Below, piece by piece: positions 7,750 to 14,603 of a DNA stretch of 64,000 nt; positions within the stretch are counted from its first letter, which is position 1, and each line of letters starts with the position of its first letter. Location: positions 1-64,000 of the forward strand of contig OMYA01000007.1 of NCBI GenBank assembly GCA_900315175.1, written 5' to 3'. A program made the position numbers and the translations under genes. The stretch is from an uncultured Bacteroidales bacterium (GTDB taxonomy: Bacteria > Bacteroidota > Bacteroidia > Bacteroidales > F082). Below the pieces are notes generated by a model. The model saw only the letters and a program-made list of their open reading frames with translations, did no database searches and was not told the DNA's origin.

Positions 7750-10040
7750 ACCGCTACGGAGCATTACTGTTCTTGTTGGTCATACTGCTGTCAGGCTGCC
7801 ACAAGAAAAAAGAATACATCTATCAGGACACTCGGCAATGGGTTGAGAAGACAGTAGCCTTGGTGGCGCCACTCTCCGACCCCATCATGAATGCCCGACT
7901 GCAACGCACCGCCGACTGGATGTTGCAGAATATACATAAGGCGCAGTTGCACGACAACATCTGCATCTCGTTGAAGTTGGAATGGCACGACGAGCTCAGC
8001 GAGGACATGGCCGTATTAGGCGAGACGCTGTCAACACGCGACGATGTCATGGCTATCATCGGTCCTTTTGACAACGACCGTGCCAACCGTCTTGCACCAT
8101 ATTGTCAACGCACAGGCAAGCCGCTCATCCTGCCCACCGCCACCAGCGAGTCGCTCATACGCCGTTTCGCCATCACCAGCACCGGCAACGGTCAACAGCC
8201 ATTTTTATGGTCGCTCACCGAGACAGACATCTCTTTGTCGGAGGTGACGCTGAGCCTCTATGCCACATTCATTCAGCAATATCCCGGCAACGTCATCAAT
8301 GAGATGGCTTCACACTCCGCCCTTTTCACGCCCGACAACATCTACGGGCAGACTTTCTTCGACTGGGCACCGTTCCAAGCCACCGAGATGGGCATCAGCT
8401 TCAGCATCAGCGAGAAATACACGCAGAACACCTCGCTCTACGAGCGGCTGCAAAGCTATTACAACGAGATAGACAACGGTCCTAACGGGCTTTTCATACC
8501 ATCTTTCATCGTAGCTGAAAACATCGGACAGCTATACCAGATTGCCCGTCTTCGCAGCCGGCATTGGGGCATCGACCCCGACGACCCTGCCGGAGACATA
8601 GGAGAAGGCGCTTACATGCGCGTGGCTTGGGCTCCCGTCTGTTACGCTTTGTCGAACGTCACCGATGAGGCCATCGCCTCTCTCGGTCCGCGTGGCGTGG
8701 CGCTGACCAGCGGATATCAAGGCTTTTCGCCTTATGCCGACCCCACCACAGGCTTCGAGATGAGCTATGAAAGCCGTTTCGGCGTGAAGCCAACCTTCGC
8801 AGAATGCAAGTTCTACGACGCCCTGCTGCTCTCCGCCTTCGCGGCAAGCTATATGGAGCATCACTATACCGATAATCTGAACAATGCCATCATAGCCATC
8901 ACCACCACCGACAACATCCTCAACGGCGCCGCTTGGAGCGAGATGGGCATGGAATTATACCTGGCAAGCCTCGAACGTGGCAAGCTGATCGGCTTCAAAG
9001 GGGCTTGCGGCGCAGTGCAGTTCGACAAGGATTGCTACACCGCAGCACTCAACACCACATACGTCAACTGGATCATCAAAGATGGACATGTTTTGCATAA
9101 CAGCTACTATAGCTCCGCCGGCGGCCCGCAGACCAGCGAGGCATTAGCTTCGTGGAACTGGCTCGTCAACAATGCCGACGCCACCTTCGACTCACAATAC
9201 AGCGGCTCGTCCAGCATCACATATCCTGCCATGACCGACCAATACGCAGTGTTGGTGCAGGGCAGCCATGGATGGAGCGACTACCGTCATGAGGCCGACG
9301 TGCTCAGCGTGTATCAGATGCTGAAGGCTGGCGGCTACGATGACGACCATATCATACTTATCATGGCCGACGACGTGGCGACAGCGCCCGAGAACAGCGA
9401 CTACGGCGCCGTGCGCACCGACGCTGGAGGCCCTAACCTGCGTGACGGCGCCGTCATCGACTACCGTAACGCCGACCTCATGCCGCAAGACATCGTCAAC
9501 ATTTTGCAAGGCACCCCCACAAGCAACACTCCTGTGGTGTTGCCTGGCGACCAGGGGCACAACGTCTTCCTCTTCTGGAGCGGACACGGACGCAGCACAG
9601 CCACCTCCGGTGTCAACGAGATGGCATGGCGCGACCAGCCGGCAGGCAACGGCATGACCGCCAGCCTCCTCGCGCAAACCCTCCAGCAGGCCGCCTCACA
9701 AGGACGCTTCCGCCAGATGCTCGTATGCCTGGAGCCTTGCTATTCGTCAAACATCGGCAGCGCCCTCGAAGGCATCCCGGGACTGCTGGCAATATGCGCC
9801 GCAGGACCTTACGAACAGTCGTTCGCCGACTCGTGGAGCAACGAGCTGGGCGTATGGATGTGCGACCGCTTCAGCCGTAACCTGGTGGGCCACGCCACCA
9901 ACCACCCATACGGCACTTACCGCGACCTCTACATCTACTGCGCACAACACACCCTCGGCTCACATGTCAGCATATTCAATCATACAAACTTCGGTAATTT
10001 ATATACTTTACAGACACGCGATTTTTTCATAAAAGAATAA
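7737..10040 (+). CDS. Lipoprotein fusing a type I periplasmic-binding domain to a legumain-like (C13) cysteine peptidase
   Basis: This 767-residue protein has a signal with lipobox LLSGC (Cys21). Residues about 35-460 resemble Leu/Ile/Val-binding-type periplasmic proteins (ALVAPLSDPIMNARLQ, AIIGPFDNDRANRLAPYC, KPLILPTATSE). Residues about 500-720 resemble legumain/asparaginyl endopeptidase (family C13): YAVLVQGSHGWSDYRHEADV, then YDDDHIILIMADD, FLFWSGHGR and MLVCLEPCYSSN. The likely catalytic pair is His617 (SGHG) and Cys668 (EPC). Their spacing of 51 residues is close to that in legumain. An excellent Shine-Dalgarno (AAAGGAGG, 7722-7729) supports the 7737 start; the frame is open to 7704 but that lies inside the preceding gene. 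Legumains cleave after Asn or Asp or ligate there. A ligand-gated surface protease is an inference. Confidence 0.78.
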   Translation: MCRINRYGALLFLLVILLSGCHKKKEYIYQDTRQWVEKTVALVAPLSDPIMNARLQRTADWMLQNIHKAQLHDNICISLKLEWHDELSEDMAVLGETLSTRDDVMAIIGPFDNDRANRLAPYCQRTGKPLILPTATSESLIRRFAITSTGNGQQPFLWSLTETDISLSEVTLSLYATFIQQYPGNVINEMASHSALFTPDNIYGQTFFDWAPFQATEMGISFSISEKYTQNTSLYERLQSYYNEIDNGPNGLFIPSFIVAENIGQLYQIARLRSRHWGIDPDDPAGDIGEGAYMRVAWAPVCYALSNVTDEAIASLGPRGVALTSGYQGFSPYADPTTGFEMSYESRFGVKPTFAECKFYDALLLSAFAASYMEHHYTDNLNNAIIAITTTDNILNGAAWSEMGMELYLASLERGKLIGFKGACGAVQFDKDCYTAALNTTYVNWIIKDGHVLHNSYYSSAGGPQTSEALASWNWLVNNADATFDSQYSGSSSITYPAMTDQYAVLVQGSHGWSDYRHEADVLSVYQMLKAGGYDDDHIILIMADDVATAPENSDYGAVRTDAGGPNLRDGAVIDYRNADLMPQDIVNILQGTPTSNTPVVLPGDQGHNVFLFWSGHGRSTATSGVNEMAWRDQPAGNGMTASLLAQTLQQAASQGRFRQMLVCLEPCYSSNIGSALEGIPGLLAICAAGPYEQSFADSWSNELGVWMCDRFSRNLVGHATNHPYGTYRDLYIYCAQHTLGSHVSIFNHTNFGNLYTLQTRDFFIKE

Positions 10041-10099
10041 ACAACAATTTAACTACATTATTAACTAAACAACTATTTATTAATTAAAACATCAAAAAA

Positions 10100-10726
10100 A
10101 TGAAACGTAACATTTTATTCGTCTTGGCCGCATTTCTGGTTTGCGGTCTCGCAGTGACTCTGCTCACTCAATGTAAAAAAGACAAAAGCACAAACGATGT
10201 CATCGTGAAAAGACCTGCAGTGACAATGAGATACTACGTCGAGGTGAGCCCCGACGTGCTCAACGTGGCTGACATTGAAATCAATTATATCGATGCAGCC
10301 GGTGCCAAACAGAAAGAAATCATGACCAGCACCGTTTGGAACAAACCATTGACAGCCAACAGCTTGCCACTCACCGAGGGCGTATGGGCCAAGCTCACTC
10401 CGAAAGCTTCCATCGCAGAAGGCGATTATCAGCTGCAAATAAAGACAGCGGCATCATACATTGCCAAACTGGCAGACGGCACAGAGGCATACGAGGCTTG
10501 GGGCAACGACTTTGACGAAGTCATCCCAGCAGAAAACGCCGACGAAGTGGCAGCATGGTGCGCCAAAAGCCCTACCGTGGCTATCACCCTCAATGAGGCT
10601 GGCAACGCACAATTGACAACTGTTGACTTTGGCGGAAACGCCGGCTCGGATGGGGGCGGAGTACTGCTTTGCGAATTATTCTGCTGGATTTGGGATTTAG
10701 ACCCAGCCGTTTATTGCGCCAAGTAA
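10100..10726 (+). CDS. Small lipoprotein with a cysteine-containing hydrophobic C-terminal tail
   Basis: This 208-residue protein has a lipoprotein signal (LLTQC, Cys25). A soluble domain follows with no family I recognise (MRYYVEVSPDVLNVADIEI... strand-rich). After residue 175 it has a Gly-rich linker (DFGGNAGSDGGG) and a short hydrophobic tail with Cys191, Cys195 and Cys206 and two Trp. It is the third gene of the cassette, 59 bases after the legumain-like gene, and is followed by a strong terminator. Asn180 and Asp184 in the linker are the residue types legumains cut, so it could be the substrate. That is inference from adjacency. Confidence 0.6.
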   Translation: MKRNILFVLAAFLVCGLAVTLLTQCKKDKSTNDVIVKRPAVTMRYYVEVSPDVLNVADIEINYIDAAGAKQKEIMTSTVWNKPLTANSLPLTEGVWAKLTPKASIAEGDYQLQIKTAASYIAKLADGTEAYEAWGNDFDEVIPAENADEVAAWCAKSPTVAITLNEAGNAQLTTVDFGGNAGSDGGGVLLCELFCWIWDLDPAVYCAK

Positions 10727-10745
10727 TGACAATCACCGACAAAGA

Positions 10746-10777
10746 AAGGTCGCAACCTGACGGTTGCGACCTTTTTT
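10746..10777 (+). terminator. Rho-independent terminator of the lipoprotein cassette
   Basis: A perfect 12-bp stem (AAGGTCGCAACC / GGTTGCGACCTT, 10746-10757 with 10762-10773) closes a TGAC loop and is followed by Ts to 10777. It starts 20 bases after the stop of the small lipoprotein gene. Confidence 0.88.
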
Positions 10778-10814
10778 CATAAATGACGGAAGTGTAAACT
10801 TTTTTATCAAAATA

Positions 10815-10845
10815 TTGTGGATATAAATGAAAAGTTGTAATTTTG
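10815..10845 (+). promoter_or_regulatory. Promoter for the class II aldolase gene
   Basis: TTG at 10815-10817 and TAATTTTG at 10838-10845 are separated by 20 bases, matching the Bacteroidetes -33/-7 arrangement. The transcript would carry a leader of about 155 bases made almost entirely of family B repeats before the ATG at 11008. Confidence 0.6.
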
Positions 10846-10849
10846 CAGT

Positions 10850-10988
10850 GAGGTTCCTCATTTGATTGATGAGGTTCCTCGCTTTGCTCGGAATGACAAC
10901 CGCAACTGTCATTTCGAGTGTAGCGAAGCGGAATCGAGAAATCTCAAACAAATTGAATGAGGTTCCTCGCTTTGCTCGGAATGACAAG
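10850..10988. repeat. Dispersed repeat, family B, cluster
   Basis: Three GAGGTTCCTC units are present (10852, 10871, 10960), two of them continuing GCTTTGCTCGGAATGACA. Between them is an inverted unit, CTGTCATTTCGAGTGTAGCG, so the array can fold into hairpins. It lies in the leader of the aldolase gene. An open frame reads through part of it (RFLALLGMT), which is why the aldolase start could be mis-called too early. Confidence 0.7.
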
Positions 10989-11007
10989 TATTAAAAGTTT
11001 TTATATT

Positions 11008-12012
11008 ATGGTAAACTACAAAAATTTAGGATTGGTGAACACCCGTGAGATGTTTGCCAGAGCTGTGAACGGCGGCTATGCCATCCCGGCTTTCAACTTC
11101 AACAATATGGAACAGCTGCAGGCCATCATCATGGCGGCAGTGGAGACGAAATCACCAGTGATTCTTCAGATTTCCAAAGGCGCACGTAACTATGCTAACC
11201 AGACTCTTCTCCGTTTTATGGCAGAAGGCGCGGTGGCATACGCCAAAGAACTCGGCTGCGAGCATCCTGAGATTGTGCTCCACCTCGACCACGGCGACTC
11301 GTTCGAGCTCTGCAAGAACTGCATCGAGATGGGATTCTCATCGGTGATGATCGACGGCTCGGCACTCCCATACGACGAGAACGCGGCTCTCACACGCAAA
11401 GTCGTCGACTACGCTCATCAGCATGACGTCACCGTCGAAGGCGAACTCGGCGTTCTCGCTGGCGTGGAAGACGAGGTCTCCGCAGAGGTCAGCCACTACA
11501 CCAAACCTGAGGAAGTGGTCGATTTCGTGACCAAGACCGGCGTCGACTCGCTCGCAATCTCCATCGGCACATCACACGGAGCTTATAAGTTCACTCCAGA
11601 GCAGTGCACCGTCGACCCGAAGACAGGCCGTCTGTTGCCTCCTCCACTCGCTTTCGACGTGCTTGAGGCTGTCGAGAAGGAGCTCCCTGGCTTCCCTATC
11701 GTGCTTCACGGCTCATCGTCGGTGCCGCAGGAAGACGTCGACACCATCAACAAATACGGCGGCGCTCTGAAGGCGGCCGTAGGCATCCCTGAGGAACAGC
11801 TCCGCAAGGCAGCCAAGTCGGCAGTGTGCAAGATCAACATCGACTCCGACAGCCGTCTCGCCATGACAGCAGCAATCCGCAAGACCCTCGCCGAGAAACC
11901 GGCAGAGTTCGACCCTCGTAAGTACCTCGGACCGGCTCGCGATCACATGAAAGAGCTTTATATGCACAAGATTATCAATGTGTTAGGAAGCAATAACAAA
12001 CTTGCTGAATAA
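11008..12012 (+). CDS. fba: Class II fructose-bisphosphate aldolase
   Basis: This 334-residue zinc-dependent aldolase interconverts fructose 1,6-bisphosphate with dihydroxyacetone phosphate and glyceraldehyde 3-phosphate. It has the class II features: GGYAIPAFNFNNMEQ near the N-terminus, HLDHGDSFE (catalytic Asp and metal-binding His), MIDGSALPYDEN, VEGELGVLAGVED, SIGTSHGAYKF, and the phosphate-binding loop HGSSSVPQE. INIDSDSR is at the usual place near the end. I start at MVNYKNLGLVNTREMF (11008); earlier in-frame codons are encoded by family B repeats. It appears to be a single-gene transcript. Confidence 0.93.
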   Translation: MVNYKNLGLVNTREMFARAVNGGYAIPAFNFNNMEQLQAIIMAAVETKSPVILQISKGARNYANQTLLRFMAEGAVAYAKELGCEHPEIVLHLDHGDSFELCKNCIEMGFSSVMIDGSALPYDENAALTRKVVDYAHQHDVTVEGELGVLAGVEDEVSAEVSHYTKPEEVVDFVTKTGVDSLAISIGTSHGAYKFTPEQCTVDPKTGRLLPPPLAFDVLEAVEKELPGFPIVLHGSSSVPQEDVDTINKYGGALKAAVGIPEEQLRKAAKSAVCKINIDSDSRLAMTAAIRKTLAEKPAEFDPRKYLGPARDHMKELYMHKIINVLGSNNKLAE

Positions 12013-12017
12013 TCATT

Positions 12018-12272
12018 AATCTCTCGCAGATATCGCAGAAAACGCAGAAATTTTTCTGTTCTTCCACATGGATTTAGTTCGCTAAAGCGAACAGATTACA
12101 CAGATAGTGGCGGCATTAGAGGCTTTAAGGTCATAAGGTACTTTAAAGACTCTGGTGCCGCTGATCATACCATATCTGCGAAATCTGCAGCTCGCTTTAG
12201 CGAGGATCTGGAAGATAATTTTGAGGAAGATAAAGAAAAAATCTGCGTTATCTGCGTTATCTGCGAGAGAAT
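12018..12272. repeat. Dispersed palindromic repeat, family A, copy 4 (composite)
   Basis: The ends CTCTCGCAGATAT and ATCTGCGAGAGA match the family, but the copy is about 255 bases instead of 145. It contains two central palindromes (GTTCGCTAAAGCGAAC and GCTCGCTTTAGCGAG). Between them is an unrelated segment with its own loose inverted repeat (GCGGCATTAGAGGC ... GGTGCCGCTGAT). It looks like one element inserted in another or two fused copies. It fills the gap between fba and the LRR gene. Confidence 0.75.
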
Positions 12273-12284
12273 AAAAAAAAATAT

Positions 12285-12292
12285 TATTTTTG
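12285..12292 (+). promoter_or_regulatory. -7 box TATTTTTG for the LRR/T9SS gene
   Basis: TATTTTTG fits TAnnTTTG and lies directly after repeat A4, 37 bases before the ATG at 12330. No clear -33 element is seen, because that position is occupied by the repeat end. Confidence 0.4.
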
Positions 12293-12329
12293 CGGCCGAA
12301 AAAAAACTATTTAAAATTTATCTTATAAA

Positions 12330-13772
12330 ATGAAAAAATCTTTATTTATCAAAAGGGCTTGTTTATCAATCCTTCTCGTGATGTTTGGTTTTGCTGGAAT
12401 GGCACAAACGACTTTCACTGTCGATGATTTGAATTATCAAGTTAATCCCGACGGCACTTCGGTGACGCTTACGGGACATGTTAACGGCTACGATGCGACC
12501 GGGGAGTTGAATATCCCTGAATCGGTCAATTACGAAGGCACTGACTATGCTGTGACAAACATCGGCAACAGCGCATTTTTGTATTATTTTTACCTGACAA
12601 GTCTGACAATCCCGAATTCAGTGACCACAATCGAAGATGGCGCTTTCGCGTATTGCTCAGGTTTTACAGGCGATTTGATTATTCCGAATTCCGTGACCAC
12701 AATCGAAGATGGCGCTTTCGCGTATTGCTCAGGTTTTACAGGCGATTTGATTATTCCGAATTCCGTGACCACCATCGGTGCAAGTGCATTCTTCACCTGC
12801 TACAGCTTTGACGGCGATTTGGTGATTGGAAACTCTGTAACAACCATCGGTGACTATGCTTTTGACGATTGCAACGGCATGCATGGCGTGCTGAACATCC
12901 CGAGCAACGTGACATCAATTGGCTTAGATGCTTTCAGATATTGCGCGTTCAGCGGCATGACCGTCGACCCCGAAAATCCAGTTTTCGACTCGAGAGACAA
13001 CTGCAACGCCGTCATCAGAACAAGCACCAATGAGATAATGATAGGCTGCGTAAACACAGTTATCCCGACCTCAGTCACATCAATCGGACAAAACGCATTT
13101 TGCGGTCTTAGCGGCCTGACCTCGATCAATATTCCTGAATCAGTGACAGCCATTGGAGCTGGCGCATTTTCGTTTTGCTTTGGTTTGACCGGCGATTTGA
13201 CAATTCCTAATTCAGTAGAAACAATCGGAAGCGGCGCATTCTTCCAGTGCGAAGGCTTTGACGGCACGCTAACAATCGGTGAATCCGTCAAATTTATCGG
13301 CGACTATGCGTTCAGACAATGCTCTCATTTTACAAAAGCCGTTTCTTTGGCTACCACACCTCCTGAACTTGGCAACGAACCGGGATGGAATTGTGTTGTG
13401 TTCGAACAATTTGGCACTCAAGTACTTACCGTTCCTTACGGATGCGCCGAAGCTTATCGCAACTCAAACTGGTATGACGAATTCGGATTGAACGGCTTCT
13501 ATGAGTTCATCGAAGCTGAGCCGACTGCTGTTTCAAAAGTTGAAAATGTCGTTTTGGCAGTTTATCCTAACCCGACTTGTGGAATTGTGAAAATCGAGGC
13601 TAAAGACATCAGAAACATCAGCATCTTCAACATGTTAGGAGAAAAGGTGTTTGAAACCCCAGCCAGCGGCGATTCTTATGAATATGATTTCAGCAACCAG
13701 GAAACTGGAGTTTATTTCATCAAAGTTGAAACTACTAATGGAGTAGAGACAAAGAGAGTGACAGTTTTATAA
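12330..13772 (+). CDS. BspA-like leucine-rich-repeat surface protein with T9SS C-terminal sorting domain
   Basis: This 480-residue protein has a signal peptide ending about GMAQ. Ten or so LRR_5/BspA units of about 23-24 residues follow, with consensus IPNSVTTIGxxAFxxC; they form a solenoid used for adhesion in related proteins. The last 70-75 residues (VYPNPTCGIVKIEAKD...ISIFNMLGEKVFE...GVYFIKVETTNG) are a type A sorting domain. It directs export by the type IX secretion system and anchoring at the cell surface. Two neighbouring repeats are identical at the protein level (12621-12764), a sign of recent repeat duplication. The T9SS signal argues against the genus Bacteroides proper and for another Bacteroidales family. 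Confidence 0.9.
   Translation: MKKSLFIKRACLSILLVMFGFAGMAQTTFTVDDLNYQVNPDGTSVTLTGHVNGYDATGELNIPESVNYEGTDYAVTNIGNSAFLYYFYLTSLTIPNSVTTIEDGAFAYCSGFTGDLIIPNSVTTIEDGAFAYCSGFTGDLIIPNSVTTIGASAFFTCYSFDGDLVIGNSVTTIGDYAFDDCNGMHGVLNIPSNVTSIGLDAFRYCAFSGMTVDPENPVFDSRDNCNAVIRTSTNEIMIGCVNTVIPTSVTSIGQNAFCGLSGLTSINIPESVTAIGAGAFSFCFGLTGDLTIPNSVETIGSGAFFQCEGFDGTLTIGESVKFIGDYAFRQCSHFTKAVSLATTPPELGNEPGWNCVVFEQFGTQVLTVPYGCAEAYRNSNWYDEFGLNGFYEFIEAEPTAVSKVENVVLAVYPNPTCGIVKIEAKDIRNISIFNMLGEKVFETPASGDSYEYDFSNQETGVYFIKVETTNGVETKRVTVL
12621..12764 (+). repeat. Recent 72-bp tandem duplication of one LRR unit
   Basis: Two adjacent 72-base units starting GTGACCACAATCGAAGATGG are identical to each other, while the other LRR units of the gene are diverged. 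The 24-residue unit runs from SVTTIEDGAF to GDLIIPN. Copy number could change by slippage or recombination without breaking the frame. Confidence 0.85.
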
Positions 13773-13965
13773 ACTCGTCATTTCGACCGACCATAGGGAG
13801 TGGAGAAATCTACTCCCTTTTTTGTCTCTCGCAGATCTCACAGATTACACGGATTTTTCTGTTTTTCCGCAAATCTGCGAAATCTGCAGCTCGCTTTAGC
13901 GAGCATCTGGGAGATAAATATTTCGGAAGAATTATCTGTGTAATCTGCGAAATCTGCGAGAGATA
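13773..13965. repeat. Family B remnant followed by family A repeat, copy 5
   Basis: Right after the LRR stop is a B-type piece (CGTCATTTCGACCGACC...GGGAGTGGAGAAATCTACTCCC), which may also act as a terminator because a T-run (CCCTTTTTTG) follows its small stem. From 13823 to 13965 lies a family A copy with ends CTCTCGCAGATCT / ATCTGCGAGAGA and centre GCTCGCTTTAGCGAGC. It is nearly identical to copy 3. Confidence 0.7.
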
Positions 13966-13997
13966 TAATAAATCAATAATTACATCGTTATCCTTGC

Positions 13998-14603
13998 ATG
14001 AAAAACTTCTTCCTATTGCTGATTTTGGTTCTTTGTGCGTTTGAAATCAAGGCACAGGAGGATTGTTTTCTGCTGAAAGGAAGGATTTTTTCGGACGACA
14101 GCTTGACGGCGATTCCTAACGTCAACATTGTCAGCGAGTTATCGCATTATGGGACTATTACCAATCAGGAGGGATGGTTCTTGATAAAATCCAAAGTGAT
14201 TGACACTCTGTGGGTGAGCTGCGTGGGGTTTGATAGGCAGAGGGTGCCTGTTTCAGAAGACGAGTTTCTGGATAAAGAATTGATAATCAGGCTGATAAGA
14301 AGAGATATCATGCTTGATTCGGTAGAGATATATCCTTATCCGCTTTATGAGGATTTCATTCATGACATAACGAAAATGCCGTCGCGAAGGGTGTTTGTGC
14401 CCGGCATTTCAAAACCGACTGACGAGCAGTTTATTTACAAGAAGCCTGTCAGGGAGCCTCCGGCGAGCGTGTTAAACCCCATCTCAGTGATTTACAACAG
14501 GTACAATAAAAGAGAGCGTTTCAAGCGAAAGCTGCAGCGAAACCGCAAGAAGTTCAACCGCGAGATGGAGCGAATTGGTGCTGATTCATTAATGATACCA
14601 TAA
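13998..14603 (+). CDS. Secreted protein with carboxypeptidase-regulatory-like domain
   Basis: This 201-residue protein has a signal peptide (MKNFFLLLILVLCAFEIKAQ). The segment FLLKGRIFSDDSLTAIPNVNIVSELSHYGTITNQEGWF...VSCVGFDRQ is the CarboxypepD_reg-like beta-sandwich common at the N-terminus of Bacteroidetes outer-membrane and secreted proteins. The C-terminal 50 residues are very basic (YNKRERFKRKLQRNRKKFNREME). No plug or barrel follows, so it is a short stand-alone version. The last 50 bases overlap, in opposite orientation, the 3' end of the TPR gene at 14554-16377. Confidence 0.65.
   Translation: MKNFFLLLILVLCAFEIKAQEDCFLLKGRIFSDDSLTAIPNVNIVSELSHYGTITNQEGWFLIKSKVIDTLWVSCVGFDRQRVPVSEDEFLDKELIIRLIRRDIMLDSVEIYPYPLYEDFIHDITKMPSRRVFVPGISKPTDEQFIYKKPVREPPASVLNPISVIYNRYNKRERFKRKLQRNRKKFNREMERIGADSLMIP

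Noticed and set aside
9192..9677. Long minus-strand open frame inside the legumain-like gene (161 residues)
   Set aside because: It is a shadow of the GC-richer plus-strand gene: His/Val-rich, no recognisable motif, and no promoter or ribosome site of its own.
7737..10040. Clostripain (C11) or caspase-type peptidase for the fusion protein
   Set aside because: The AVLVQGS-G...YRHEADV start and the SGHG/EPC pair with 51-residue spacing fit legumain (C13) better than C11 or C14.
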